A stretch of 64,000 nt of DNA from Staphylococcus durrellii (GCF_015594545.1 NZ_JADIIO010000001.1:682001-746000); one strand, 5' to 3'. Shown: positions 32,631 to 42,362, numbered from the stretch's first letter. Notes: generated by a model from the sequence alone, not told the origin. Numbers and translations: made by a program.

Positions 32631-34004
32631 ATGAATCAATATAGTAGGTCGCAAATTATAAAAGGTCGTTTAAAGTTTATTATCATGTCACTTATTGGAA
32701 TTATCCTGTTTTTATTACCCATAACAGTGACTAAAGACGGTAAAAAAGAAACAACACTAACGGTAGCTTATTTGGCGAGTGTTTTGAGAGATATAATAGG
32801 GGATGCAATGCCATTAATTATTGTATTAATTATCACTCTTTCGGGCATATTGTCATTGTTATGTTCTACAATTTATAGAAATAAGTTAAATCCAAGTGGT
32901 CTAATGTGCAATGCGTTTAATGTCAAATGGGTTTGGCTAATTTTAAGATTATTAGCAGTTGTTTTTGTTTGGATTACATATTTAAAAGTTGGAACTAAAG
33001 TCATTTACTCTGAAGATACTGGCGCGTTAATATTTACGAGTCTACTCCCCACATTAGTTACTGTATTTTTATTCGCTGCTTTATTTTTACCATTATTAAT
33101 GGAATATGGTCTATTGGAACTATTAGGTCCAATTTTCAGACCAATCATGAGACCGCTTTTCACACTACCTGGCCGCTCTACAGTAGATAACTTAGCTTCA
33201 TTTATAGGTGATGGTACTGTAGGTGTGTTAATAACAAGTAAACAGTATGAAGGTGGATTTTACTCAAAAAGGGAAGCAACAGTTATAGCGACCACTTTTA
33301 GTGTCGTATCTTTAACTTTTGCTATCGTCGTTGCACAAACGGTACATATGCAAAATCATTTCTTTTACTTTTATTTAACAGTCATTATATCTTGTATAGT
33401 ATTAGCAGTTATTACGCCTAGAGTTTGGCCATTGCGATCAGTTAAAGATATCTATGCTAAAGAAGTACCTCAAGAGATGCGTACAGAGAAATTACCAGAA
33501 GGTAAAACTGCACTAGGTCATGGTTTTGATATGGCTACAGAAACTGGTATTAAGGCACCAGGATTTATAGCATTCTTTAAGTCTGGTTTTAAAACGGTTA
33601 TAGATATGTGGTTTGTAATTTTACCTGTTGTTATGAGTATAGGTACGTTAGCAACAATTATTGCTAACTACACACCCTTATTTGCGATAATAGGCAAACC
33701 ATTTGTGCCATATTTAGAATTATTGCAAATTCCTGAGGCATCACATGCTTCTGAGACCATAATTATTGGATTCGCCGATATGTTCTTACCTTCAATATTA
33801 ATTGAAGGTGCAAATAGTAACATTACACTATTTGTCGTTGGCGCGCTTAGTATTACACAGCTTATTTATCTGTCAGAAGTTGGTGGCGTAATATTAGGTT
33901 CAAAAATACCGGTGAGTATATTTAAGTTATTTGTTATATTCCTTATACGTACCATTATTGCCTTACCTATAATAGCGCTAATGGCTCATTTATACTTCAA
34001 TTAA
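32631..34004 (+). CDS. YjiH family membrane protein (nucleoside-recognition/gate domains)
   Basis: A 457-residue integral membrane protein with about ten helices and two gate-type segments (ALFLPLLMEYGLLELLGPIFRP and, near the C-terminus, IIIGFADMFLPSILIEG). Related proteins are annotated as nucleoside recognition or YjiH; the substrate is unknown. I chose ATG 32631, nine bases after AAGGGAG; ATG 32622 directly abuts that site. It lies after htsC but has its own promoter with a palindrome, so a link to iron uptake is unproven. Confidence 0.8.
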   Translation: MNQYSRSQIIKGRLKFIIMSLIGIILFLLPITVTKDGKKETTLTVAYLASVLRDIIGDAMPLIIVLIITLSGILSLLCSTIYRNKLNPSGLMCNAFNVKWVWLILRLLAVVFVWITYLKVGTKVIYSEDTGALIFTSLLPTLVTVFLFAALFLPLLMEYGLLELLGPIFRPIMRPLFTLPGRSTVDNLASFIGDGTVGVLITSKQYEGGFYSKREATVIATTFSVVSLTFAIVVAQTVHMQNHFFYFYLTVIISCIVLAVITPRVWPLRSVKDIYAKEVPQEMRTEKLPEGKTALGHGFDMATETGIKAPGFIAFFKSGFKTVIDMWFVILPVVMSIGTLATIIANYTPLFAIIGKPFVPYLELLQIPEASHASETIIIGFADMFLPSILIEGANSNITLFVVGALSITQLIYLSEVGGVILGSKIPVSIFKLFVIFLIRTIIALPIIALMAHLYFN

Positions 34005-34020
34005 ACAATTACGCAAAATA

Positions 34021-34056
34021 AAAGTACGCCTCCTTGAATGGACGCGTACTTTTTTA
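34021..34056. terminator. Bidirectional terminator
   Basis: AAAGTACGC pairs with GCGTACTTT, with an inner TCC/GGA stem. T runs exist on both strands, serving the YjiH-type gene (+) and the heme-monooxygenase gene (-). Confidence 0.85.
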
Positions 34057-34072
34057 TATTTATATAATTGTA

Positions 34073-34393
34073 TTAATTATTGTCTAGTGTAGATAGCACG
34101 TTGGCTTTTACTATTTTATTTCTTAAGACGGGTGACTCTTCTTTATTTGAATCGTCTTTTTTACTATGTGCTTCTTTGAAAGCATCACTATTTAACCAAC
34201 CTTTAAAATCTTCTTCACTTTCCCACCATGTATTGACATACATTTGGTCAAAATCTTCTGAATCAGCGATTTGCCATACTTCAATGCGATTAAAGCCGGG
34301 TAATTCTTGTATTTTTCCCCCTGAAGTAAATTTGTTAGCCATTTTTGCTGCAAATCCTTTTTTTACGTCAATACGATTTGTTACTACATACAT
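34073..34393 (-). CDS. IsdG-family heme-degrading monooxygenase
   Basis: A 106-residue protein of the ABM/IsdG fold. Counted from ATG 34393 the catalytic trio of IsdG-type enzymes is N6, W66 and H76 (in VVTNR, KGWLNSD and FKEAHSK), the numbering known from IsdI. Such enzymes open heme to release iron and, in staphylococci, form staphylobilin. The frame is open five codons further, but GGTGG lies directly before 34393. It is near the siderophore genes but carries no visible Fur box. It could instead be a distant paralogue with another role. Confidence 0.82.
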   Translation of the reverse strand: MYVVTNRIDVKKGFAAKMANKFTSGGKIQELPGFNRIEVWQIADSEDFDQMYVNTWWESEEDFKGWLNSDAFKEAHSKKDDSNKEESPVLRNKIVKANVLSTLDNN

Positions 34394-34436
34394 ATTAGCC
34401 ACCACCATGATTGATTTAATATATAACTATAAGTTC

Positions 34437-34465
34437 ATAATAAGAAGTTCAATGTTTAGAGTCAA
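34437..34465 (-). promoter_or_regulatory. Promoter of the IsdG-family gene
   Basis: On the reverse strand TTGACT (complement of 34460-34465), 17 bases, TATTAT (complement of 34437-34442). No Fur-like palindrome overlaps it. Confidence 0.65.
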
Positions 34466-34479
34466 TATAAAAGACATAT

Positions 34480-34520
34480 AAAAAGAGACGATCGCTATGA
34501 GTGAGCTTTCGTCCCTTATT
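34480..34520 (-). terminator. Terminator of the SunI/YnzG-type gene
   Basis: Read on the reverse strand, AAGGGACGA pairs with TCGTCTCTT (one G-U pair) and is followed by TTT. Confidence 0.6.
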
Positions 34521-34525
34521 ATATA

Positions 34526-34786
34526 TTATTTAGTTAATTCATCATAAACCTTTTGATCATTTTGAGTATAAATAATGTATTCATAATCTGCTGTATCGAT
34601 AATAACTCTGTTTGTTTTACCGAAAGTTGAACCAATTCTATAAACTTTTTCTCGGTCTAATTTAGGAACAGCATGTATGTTTTGATCCTGAGAAATGTTT
34701 TTGATTTCACTATTAGGAATTTTGATATCTGCAACTCTCCATTGAATTCTAACTTCATTATTATCTTTTTTTACTGTCATTGCCAT
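34526..34786 (-). CDS. SunI/YnzG family protein
   Basis: An 86-residue protein rich in beta strand, without membrane helix or signal peptide, with the pattern IPNSEIKNI, then [16 protein letters not shown] and [10 protein letters not shown]. This resembles the SunI/YnzG group, whose namesake gives immunity to the lantibiotic sublancin in Bacillus. A PH-like fold is likely. Most staphylococci carry such a gene without any bacteriocin locus, and none is present here, so its job is unknown. ATG follows AAAGGATGTG. Confidence 0.75.
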   Translation of the reverse strand: MAMTVKKDNNEVRIQWRVADIKIPNSEIKNISQDQNIHAVPKLDREKVYRIGSTFGKTNRVIIDTADYEYIIYTQNDQKVYDELTK

Positions 34787-34963
34787 ATCTAGAACACATC
34801 CTTTAAATAATTTATGATTATATCATATAATAAAATGGAATCGTTTTCAAGGAATTATGTGATACTTTTTTAAAATGTGTCATACTTTAAACGGATTTAC
34901 GAAAGTATGTTCGCTTAATAATAATGTATATGATAAAATAATTTACATTAAGGAGAAGTGATA

Positions 34964-35473
34964 ATGACAGGGAAAACGCATGCATCGTGTGGGATTTTAG
35001 TAGGGGCGTTAGCTATCACATATTATAAGACAGATTTATTTACCTCAGTAACGATAGTGGTATTAGCAGTCATTGCTAGTTTATTACCAGATATCTGTCA
35101 TACGCAAAGTAAAATTGGACGTAAAATTAAAGTGTTAAGCTTCTTTATTAGATTGCTTTTCGGACATCGAACCTTTACACATTCAATTTTATTTATAGCA
35201 ATAATAGGTTTAGGTCTATATCTAATTCAAACACCACAATATTATTTTATTACAATAATTACTGGATTGATTTCGCATGTTATACTAGATATGTTAACGC
35301 CAAAAGGTGTGAAGTTATTATATCCTGTACCTCTAACTGTAAAATTGCCAATAACTTTTAAAACAGGTGGTTTAGTGGATTTATCATTGGCTTCTGCACT
35401 TATTATAGGAAGTGTTTACACTTTGTTTAAAGCTAATGTAGATGATTTAATTAAATATTTTATAAGTTATTAG
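34964..35473 (+). CDS. YdjM-type membrane-bound metal-dependent hydrolase
   Basis: A 169-residue membrane protein of the LexA-binding/YdjM family. It has conserved histidines and aspartates in MTGKTHASCGI, LLPDICHTQSKIG and FGHRTFTHS, with three or four hydrophobic helices. The fold resembles a metal-dependent hydrolase; the substrate is unknown. I chose ATG 34964, eight bases after AAGGAG, over the upstream GTG 34958. Confidence 0.85.
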   Translation: MTGKTHASCGILVGALAITYYKTDLFTSVTIVVLAVIASLLPDICHTQSKIGRKIKVLSFFIRLLFGHRTFTHSILFIAIIGLGLYLIQTPQYYFITIITGLISHVILDMLTPKGVKLLYPVPLTVKLPITFKTGGLVDLSLASALIIGSVYTLFKANVDDLIKYFISY

Positions 35474-35581
35474 TTGTTATATGAATCGATATGCTTTATT
35501 GTACAAACAGTGTTTTTTATTGTAATGGATACAAGTCAGTTAAGTTATTTCTATTAGATTAGAAATGTTAGGAGAGAATAG

Positions 35582-36772
35582 ATGTTGGATAAAAAAGAAC
35601 TAGAGAAATTTAATCAGGGTCATTTGATAGAATTCGAAAAGTTAATGAGTTCAAATGAAAAGTCCCAATTAAATGATAAGGTTAAATCTCTTGATTTAGA
35701 ACAAATTCAAAATTTATACCAATCTTTATATTTAAATAAAAAAGTGATTGAAGATGTTTCTTCAGTTCAAGAAGTAAAATACGAAAAAAAAACAGACTTC
35801 ACTCAACAAATGTTGGAAAATTATGAGCAACAAGGAATTCAAGCTATCAAAAATGGCAAATTCGCAGTTGTGCTTATGGCTGGTGGTCAAGGAACGCGAT
35901 TAGGTTATAAAGGTCCGAAAGGTTCTTTTGAAATTGAAGGTGTAAGTCTATTTGAACTACAGGCTCGACAATTATTAGAGCTACAAGCTAAAACAGGTAC
36001 TACTGTTGAATGGTACATTATGACTAGTTATATGAATGATAGAGAAACAAGGTTATTTTTTGAAGATAAAAATTATTTCGGCTATGACAATGAACATGTT
36101 CATTTCTTTATTCAAGACAATGTAGTGGCACTTTCTGAAGAAGGCAAATTAGTATTAGATGTTAACGGCAAAGTTTTAGAAACACCAAACGGCAATGGCG
36201 GTGTATTTAAATCACTTGATAAAGCAGGATATTTAAATGATATGAACGAAGCTGGAGTAGAATATATCTTTATGAATAATATCGATAATGTATTAGTTAA
36301 AGTATTAGACTTTGCATTTGCAGGTTATGTAGATGCTCATGGCAAAGATGTATCAACTAAATCAATACAACCTAAATCAGGTGAAAGTGTAGGCCGTTTA
36401 GTAAATGTAGATCATAAAGACACAATCTATGAGTATTCTGAACTAACAGAAGAAACTGCCAATGAGTTAAATAATGCGAACATTGGTATCCATGCCTTTA
36501 AGCTTTCATTCATACAAAATGTAGTCGATCGTGACTTGCCATATCATCTTGCTATTAAAAACTTAAAACAATTAGATGAAGATTTTGGCGTCATAGAACA
36601 ACCAACGCTTAAATTTGAATTGTTCTATTTTGATATTTTCCAATATGCTAATAGTTTTATTACAGTGCAAGTTGATAGAAATGAAGAGTTCTCACCACTT
36701 AAAAATAAAGAAGGTAAAGACAGTGTAGAAACCGCAACTCAAGATTTAAAACGTATGAACATCTTAAAATAA
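35582..36772 (+). CDS. UDP-N-acetylglucosamine/UDP-sugar pyrophosphorylase (UDPGP type 1)
   Basis: A 396-residue nucleotidyltransferase with the UTP-binding motif [17 protein letters not shown] at residues 98-114, [12 protein letters not shown] (metal-binding region), and a C-terminal [10 protein letters not shown]. This is the eukaryote-like UAP/UDPGP fold. It makes a UDP-sugar from a sugar-1-phosphate and UTP; the sugar is not certain. GAGAGAAT precedes the ATG; TTG a codon later is an alternative. Confidence 0.88.
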   Translation: MLDKKELEKFNQGHLIEFEKLMSSNEKSQLNDKVKSLDLEQIQNLYQSLYLNKKVIEDVSSVQEVKYEKKTDFTQQMLENYEQQGIQAIKNGKFAVVLMAGGQGTRLGYKGPKGSFEIEGVSLFELQARQLLELQAKTGTTVEWYIMTSYMNDRETRLFFEDKNYFGYDNEHVHFFIQDNVVALSEEGKLVLDVNGKVLETPNGNGGVFKSLDKAGYLNDMNEAGVEYIFMNNIDNVLVKVLDFAFAGYVDAHGKDVSTKSIQPKSGESVGRLVNVDHKDTIYEYSELTEETANELNNANIGIHAFKLSFIQNVVDRDLPYHLAIKNLKQLDEDFGVIEQPTLKFELFYFDIFQYANSFITVQVDRNEEFSPLKNKEGKDSVETATQDLKRMNILK

Positions 36773-36786
36773 GGGTGATTGATTGA

Positions 36787-37473
36787 ATGAACGAATTTTC
36801 AAATGATAAACATGAACATAAATTTATGGAAACTTTTAAAGATATTATCCCTTTATCGTTTGGTGAGGAGGTAGGGAATGCGGCATCTCATGGTTTCGCT
36901 GCCTTTATAACATTATGCGTGTTGCCTTATGCAGCAGTACGCAGTTATATACATGGAGATGAACTCCTTGCATTTAGTGTTTCAGTTTTTGTAATCAGCA
37001 TTTTTTTAATGTTCATTTCATCGACAGTGTATCACGCTATGGCTAATAATTCTGCTCATAAATATATTATGAGAATTATTGACCATAGTATGATATATGT
37101 AGCTATTACTGGTACTTATACTCCTATTTGTTTATCGCTTATTGGTGGTTGGATTGGTTGGACTGCCATGATTATCTTATGGGGTATTACGATTTGGGGT
37201 ATATTATACAAATCATTAGCGAAACAAGTTAACCATAAATTAAGTTTGATTATGTACTTAGTTATGGGGTGGGTTGGAATTATATTTGTTCCAGCTATTA
37301 TCGCGCATACCTCCATAACGTTTATGCTTTTTATATTATTTGGTGGTATTGCTTATACGGTAGGTGCTTGGTTTTATGCACAAAAAAACAAATCTTATTT
37401 TCATATGATATGGCACCTATTTATTGTATTAGCTTCTGCGTTTCACTTTATAGGTATTGTATTTTTTATGTAA
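36787..37473 (+). CDS. Hemolysin III family protein (YqfA/PAQR-type)
   Basis: A 228-residue protein with about seven transmembrane helices. Family residues SSTVYHAMA, DHSMIYVAITGTYTP and the C-terminal HLFIVLASAFHFIG hold the conserved histidines of the PAQR/hemolysin III metal site. Some relatives adjust membrane fluidity; hemolytic activity is not implied. It starts 15 bases after the preceding gene and is probably co-transcribed. No strong ribosome binding site is visible. Confidence 0.88.
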   Translation: MNEFSNDKHEHKFMETFKDIIPLSFGEEVGNAASHGFAAFITLCVLPYAAVRSYIHGDELLAFSVSVFVISIFLMFISSTVYHAMANNSAHKYIMRIIDHSMIYVAITGTYTPICLSLIGGWIGWTAMIILWGITIWGILYKSLAKQVNHKLSLIMYLVMGWVGIIFVPAIIAHTSITFMLFILFGGIAYTVGAWFYAQKNKSYFHMIWHLFIVLASAFHFIGIVFFM

Positions 37474-37510
37474 GAGCAAAAATACAATGACAAATTTAAT
37501 TATAAACTAT

Positions 37511-37555
37511 GCAGCATCCTTTAATTTAAAGTTAGGGTGCTGCTTTAATGTTTTG
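37511..37555 (+). terminator. Terminator after the hemolysin III family gene
   Basis: GCAGCATCCT (37511-37520) pairs with AGGGTGCTGC (37534-37543), including one G-U pair, then TTTAATGTTTT. The tail is weak. Confidence 0.65.
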
Positions 37556-37654
37556 TATAGGTCATCAGTAGTAATTTTGAATTTAACTATTGTCAGTTGT
37601 AAGTAAAAATGGTTAAGTAGTGTGTGATAAATTTTAGGAAGAAGCGGTGAAATT

Positions 37655-38992
37655 ATGAAATTAAAATCTATCGGAATTGTTGTCGCATTGATTTTAATAA
37701 TGTTTATGGCAGCGATTGAGACATCCATTATTTCTTTAGCATTACCAACTATTAAACAAAATTTCAATGCTGGTGGGTTAGCATCTTTAGTATTTGCAGT
37801 TTATTTTATAGCGATTGTTATTGCTAATCCAATAGTAGGAGAAGCGCTAGATCGATTAAAAATTAGCTATATAACGATAGTAGGTTTGATTTTATTTTCA
37901 ATCGGTAGTTTATTTTCTGGTTTGAGCGAATCGTTTACAATGCTTATTATTTCTCGTTTTGTACAGGGGTTAGGCGCGGGTGTAATGATGGCGTTAAGCC
38001 AAATTGTTCCAAAACTAGCTTTCTCCATTCCACTTAGATATAAAGTAATGGGAACTGTAGGTAGTGTGTGGGGGATATCAAGTATTGTGGGACCATTATT
38101 AGGTGGTGCCATTTTGCAATTTTTATCATGGCATTGGTTATTCTTTATTAATTTACCTATTGCAGCAATTGCAATAGTGCTTGTGTTAATTACTTTCCAT
38201 TTTAAAAATGAAACAAGTGAAACGAAGACTAATAGAAAATTGGATATCAAAGGTATGACTTTATTTTACATAATGATATTTGCTTTTATTTTTACGATTA
38301 TGAATAAAGAACACTTGTTGTTAAACATAAGCTCGATCATAATTACTATATTGGTTGGTTATACACTTTATCGCTATGAAAAAGGAAAGAATTCACCATT
38401 TATACCAGTTACTGAATTTAATAAAACTATAATAGTTATTTTTATAACTGATTTTATCTATGCAATGATATTGATGGGTTATAACATTTATATGCCTGTG
38501 TACTTACAAGAACAATTAAACTTAACCCCGTTGCAAAGTGGTTTTGTTGTATTTCCTATATCAATAGCATGGTTAGTTTTGAACTTTTCATTAGGTAAAT
38601 TAGAGCTTCAATTTTCGAGAAAGGGACTTTATTTATGTGCCTTTACCTTGTTAATTATTTGTGGGTTATTAATACTAATAGTAAAACAAGCACCTGTATT
38701 TATTGCTTTTAGTTTATTATTAGCAGGAATTAGTTTCGGTACAGTATATACGAAAGACAGTGTTATTATTCAAGAAGAAACTAGTCCTCATCACATGAAA
38801 CGAATGATGTCGCTATATACGTTAACTAAAAGTTTAGGAAGTTCTATTGGTTCGACAATAATGGGTTACGTATACTATTTCTCATTACCATTTGTTAAGT
38901 TCAATATTTATAATGTTATTATGTTAACCTTTATCTTCTTAATTGTGTTAGTCATTCTATGGTTAGTTACGCAACGAAAAGAACGCGTATAA
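37655..38992 (+). CDS. sdrM: Multidrug efflux MFS transporter SdrM
   Basis: A 445-residue DHA2-type facilitator. It begins with a helix containing AAIETSIISLALPTIKQNF (motif of drug pumps), then GEALDRLKISYI and the motif-C region GSVWGISSIVGPLLGG. S. aureus SdrM gives norfloxacin and dye tolerance and lies in the same sdrM-sepA-lmrS order, which supports the name. AGGAAGAAGCGG precedes the ATG. Confidence 0.87.
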   Translation: MKLKSIGIVVALILIMFMAAIETSIISLALPTIKQNFNAGGLASLVFAVYFIAIVIANPIVGEALDRLKISYITIVGLILFSIGSLFSGLSESFTMLIISRFVQGLGAGVMMALSQIVPKLAFSIPLRYKVMGTVGSVWGISSIVGPLLGGAILQFLSWHWLFFINLPIAAIAIVLVLITFHFKNETSETKTNRKLDIKGMTLFYIMIFAFIFTIMNKEHLLLNISSIIITILVGYTLYRYEKGKNSPFIPVTEFNKTIIVIFITDFIYAMILMGYNIYMPVYLQEQLNLTPLQSGFVVFPISIAWLVLNFSLGKLELQFSRKGLYLCAFTLLIICGLLILIVKQAPVFIAFSLLLAGISFGTVYTKDSVIIQEETSPHHMKRMMSLYTLTKSLGSSIGSTIMGYVYYFSLPFVKFNIYNVIMLTFIFLIVLVILWLVTQRKERV

Positions 38993-39015
38993 TAGACAAT
39001 GATATTGCAATTGAA

Positions 39016-39053
39016 TTGAAGTGTTTTCTTAGTTAGTATTATAATTGTTATCA
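39016..39053 (+). promoter_or_regulatory. Promoter of sepA with a Fur-like palindrome
   Basis: TTGAAG (39016-39021), 18 bases, TATAAT (39040-39045). TTATAATTGTTATCA (39039-39053) matches the 7-1-7 Fur pattern TGATAAT-N-ATTATCA at 12 of 14 positions and covers the -10. The promoter is plausible; the Fur site is tentative in such AT-rich DNA. Confidence 0.5.
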
Positions 39054-39159
39054 TTAGTAGTTACTTTTTATTGGATAAAATGATATCCGTACTAATTTTT
39101 CAAGGAAATGTACCTGAATGTTTTTTATTGTAGCGCTTAATTAGGAGGGCAAAGATGCT

Positions 39160-39615
39160 ATGAAGTTTGTCAAATACTTTTTTACAACGCTAATTGTTCT
39201 CACTATTTTTGTATTATCAGGTGCAATTTTCCTGACTTTTTTAGGGTTTGGTCTTTTTGGACTAAGTCGTATACTTATTTACTTTCATTTAGCCTATTTT
39301 GGATACAACAGAGGATTTTACGACAATTTATTATATTATGGTAGTTATATTGTTTTTGGTTACTTTACTTTATTTGCCATTGAAAATTTAATGGATTATT
39401 TTAGAAAGAAATTGAATAATAATCCTTATTTTCAAGGTTTAACATACCATTTAATCACTTTTATCGTAACGACTTTACTTTTTTACTTCGTCGTCCACAT
39501 TCACTACGCCTATATCAACATAGAATTCTGGGTAATCTTAGTCATTATGGGATTATTGTTTATTTGTAAAGAAGTGTTTTATCCAGATAGTAAAGATTTA
39601 AATCAAAAAAAATAA
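39160..39615 (+). CDS. sepA: Multidrug resistance efflux pump SepA
   Basis: SepA (151 residues) is a small staphylococcal membrane protein with four hydrophobic helices, unlike SMR pumps in sequence. Near-identical stretches to S. aureus SepA, as I recall it, include [30 protein letters not shown] and LMDYFRKKL. It is linked to acriflavine tolerance. ATG 39160 is eleven bases after AGGAGG. Confidence 0.93.
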   Translation: MKFVKYFFTTLIVLTIFVLSGAIFLTFLGFGLFGLSRILIYFHLAYFGYNRGFYDNLLYYGSYIVFGYFTLFAIENLMDYFRKKLNNNPYFQGLTYHLITFIVTTLLFYFVVHIHYAYINIEFWVILVIMGLLFICKEVFYPDSKDLNQKK

Positions 39616-39652
39616 CAGTAATATTAGATATATTACTGAAAGGAGTGACTGG

Positions 39653-41091
39653 ATGCCCTCGCAGTCTATATCAAATTCACAAAGAAATATGATCGTTGCG
39701 GTAATGATTGTAAGTGCGTTTGTAGCAATCTTAAACCAAACGTTATTGAATACAGCCTTACCTCAAATAATGGAAGGTTTAAATATTTCTGAGAACACAT
39801 CACAATGGTTAGTTACCGGTTTTATGCTAGTTAATGGCGTTATGATACCTTTAACAGCCTTCTTAATGGATAAAATCAAGACACGCCCACTTTATTTAAT
39901 CGCTATGGGAATATTTTTAATTGGTTCTGTAGTTGCTGCACTAGCACCTAATTTTGGTATTTTAATGCTAGCGCGTGTAATTCAAGCAATGGGTGCAGGT
40001 ATTATTATGCCTTTAATGCAATTTACATTGTTTATGCTATTCCCTAAGAGTAAACGAGGTTTTGCCATGGGCTTAGCAGGATTGGTTATTCAATTTGCAC
40101 CTGCAATCGGCCCGACTTTATCAGGACTAGTTATCGATGCTACTAGTTGGAGAATGCCATTTATAATAGTAGTAGGTGTTGCGCTGTTAGGTTTTATTTT
40201 CGGTGCAATATTCATTAGAAGTTATAACGAAACGAAAGATACAGTACTCGATAAGAGATCAGTTGTTTATTCAACTTTAGGCTTTGGTATTTTATTATAT
40301 GCATTTAGTAGTGCGGGTAATTTAGGATTTTCTAGTCCTATTGTCATAATTGCACTTATTGTCAGTGTTATTATTATTACTGCATTTATTAGACGTCAAT
40401 TAAATATTTATAATCCGTTATTAAATTTAGTCGTATTTAAAAATAAAGTGTTTACTTTAACGACTGCATCATCAATGATCGTTATGATGGGTATGGTAGG
40501 ACCAGCATTATTAATACCACTTTATGTAAAAATGCATTAGGCCTTTCAGCATTTTTATCGGGTTTAGTTATTATGCCTGTTGCTATAATTAATGGAATTA
40601 TGTCCATATATACTGGTAAATTTTATGATAAATATGGCGCGCGACCATTGATTTTAACAGGGTTTACACTGTTTTTAATTTTCACTATTTTATTATGTTT
40701 CCTCACTGTTGAAACATCTTATACTTATTTAATTATTGTATATGCACTAAGAATGTTTTCTGTATCATTATTAATGATGCCTTTAAATACAGCTGGTATT
40801 AATTCTTTAAAAAATAAAGATATTTCTCACGGTACAGCCATCAGTAACTTTGGACGAGTAACGGCCGGTTCTTTAGGCACTGCGCTTATGGTAACGTTTA
40901 TGACAGTTGGCGCAAAAATATTTGCACCAGAACCGACGGCACATGAAAGTAAAGCATTGTTACAACGACAAGCTATAGCAGGCGGAGTAGATTTTGCTTT
41001 TGCAATTGTGTCTGTATTAGTAGTTATAGGTTTAATCATGGCTTGGTTTGTTAGAGAAGACAGAACGAATGTGAATACAAGAGAAATTTAG
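39653..41091 (+). pseudogene. lmrS: LmrS-like MFS efflux pump, frameshifted
   Basis: A DHA2/EmrB-QacA-type transporter gene split by a one-base loss. The first frame (39653-40540) stops after LIPLYVKMH. The second frame continues from about 40534 as NALGLSAFLSGLVIMPVAI to 41091. One more A in the five-A tract 40528-40532 would read through as YVKNALGL and give 479 residues, matching S. aureus LmrS (about 480). The break falls near the middle of the 14-helix protein. It could be a true disruption, a phase-variable tract or a sequencing error. The start ATG follows AAGGAGTG. Confidence 0.88.
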
Positions 41092-41100
41092 TATATTTGT

Positions 41101-41148
41101 AAAAGAAGTTAGCTCTTAAATTTTTTATTTTGAGCTAACTTCTTTTTT
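41101..41148. terminator. Terminator after the lmrS remnant
   Basis: AAGAAGTTAGCTC pairs perfectly with GAGCTAACTTCTT around a 16-base AT loop and is followed by TTTTTT. Confidence 0.9.
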
Positions 41149-41261
41149 CATTTTCACTTTAAACTTATACTTACATTAAATTAATTATTACTATACATAG
41201 CTAATAGTAGCGTTTTTTTGTTAGAATAAAATTAATAATAACAATTTGAGGGGGATTTACT

Positions 41262-42323
41262 GTGTTAACAGTTGAACAAGTTAAAGAGCTTGTTGGAAAA
41301 ATTAATGATCCAATAATAAACGTACCTTTATCTGAAAATGATGGTGTTATAGAAGTCTCTATAAAAGAAGAAATCGAGCATGTAAGTGTTAAAGTAGCAA
41401 TTGCACAATTAGGGGGGCAACCTCAATTAGACCTTCAAATGAAAATTGTTGAAGCATTAAAAGAGAATGGGGCAAATACTGTAGGAATTAGATTTGAGGA
41501 ACTTCCTGCTGATACTGTAGATAAATATAAAGGTTCATCTAGTGATCAACCACAAACAATAGAAGGTTTATTATCTAAAGATAATCCGGTTGAGTTTATT
41601 GCTATAGCATCTGGTAAAGGTGGCGTTGGTAAATCTACCGTAGCGGCCAACTTAGCAGTATCTTTAGCTAGAGAAGGTAAAAGAGTAGGATTAGTTGATG
41701 CTGATATTTATGGTTTTAGTATTCCAGATATGATGGGCATTAATGAAAGACCAGGCGTAGACGGTAAAGAAATTATACCAGTAGAACGTTACGGGGTTAA
41801 AGTTATATCAATGGCATTTTTTGTTGAAGAAAATGCTCCTGTTATATGGAGAGGTCCTATGTTAGGCAAGATGTTAAACAATTTCTTTACTGAAGTAAGA
41901 TGGGGAGATTTAGATTATTTAATTTTAGATTTACCTCCAGGTACGGGAGACGTTGCATTAGACGTTCATACAATGTTGCCATCTAGTAAAGAGATTATTG
42001 TAACTACGCCACATCCTACAGCAGCATTTGTTGCAGCGAGAGCGGGTGCGATGGCTAAACACACTGAGCATTCTATCCTTGGTGTTATAGAAAATATGTC
42101 TTATTTTGAAAGTAAAGAAACTGGAAATAAAGAATATGTATTTGGCACAGGTGGTGGTGAGAAGTTAGTTGAAGAACTTAGAACTGACCTTTTAGGTAAG
42201 TTACCACTAGCACAGCCTTCTTGGGATCCACAAGACTTTGCACCTTCTATATATCAAGAAGAAGATGCCATAGGTAAAATATATCAATCTATGGCGCAAC
42301 AGATCATTGAAAAAACTCAATAA
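41262..42323 (+). CDS. apbC: Fe-S cluster carrier protein, Mrp/ApbC family
   Basis: A 353-residue P-loop protein. An N-terminal MIP18/DUF59-like domain (about 1-90) is followed by a ParA-like ATPase with the deviant Walker A GKGGVGKST at residues 118-126. Relatives bind and hand over Fe-S clusters; S. aureus ApbC is such a carrier. The C-x2-C motif seen after NMSYF in enterobacterial ApbC is absent, as in the S. aureus protein as I recall it. GTG start after GAGGGGGAT. Confidence 0.9.
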   Translation: MLTVEQVKELVGKINDPIINVPLSENDGVIEVSIKEEIEHVSVKVAIAQLGGQPQLDLQMKIVEALKENGANTVGIRFEELPADTVDKYKGSSSDQPQTIEGLLSKDNPVEFIAIASGKGGVGKSTVAANLAVSLAREGKRVGLVDADIYGFSIPDMMGINERPGVDGKEIIPVERYGVKVISMAFFVEENAPVIWRGPMLGKMLNNFFTEVRWGDLDYLILDLPPGTGDVALDVHTMLPSSKEIIVTTPHPTAAFVAARAGAMAKHTEHSILGVIENMSYFESKETGNKEYVFGTGGGEKLVEELRTDLLGKLPLAQPSWDPQDFAPSIYQEEDAIGKIYQSMAQQIIEKTQ

Positions 42324-42328
42324 CACAG

Positions 42329-42362
42329 TAGAAAAGTACACAATTTATTGTGTGCTTTTCTA
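42329..42362. terminator. Hairpin after apbC
   Basis: TAGAAAAGTACACAA pairs with TTGTGTGCTTTTCTA (one G-U pair) around a four-base loop. The following T content is modest. Confidence 0.65.

Noticed and set aside
40525-40534. Programmed -1 ribosomal frameshift in lmrS
   Set aside because: The tract GTAAAAATG does not form a proper X-XXY-YYZ slippery heptamer in the zero frame, and I see no strong downstream stem.
39653-41091. Two separate transporter genes
   Set aside because: The second frame continues the same family at the exact residue where the first stops, and one base restores a normal-length LmrS.
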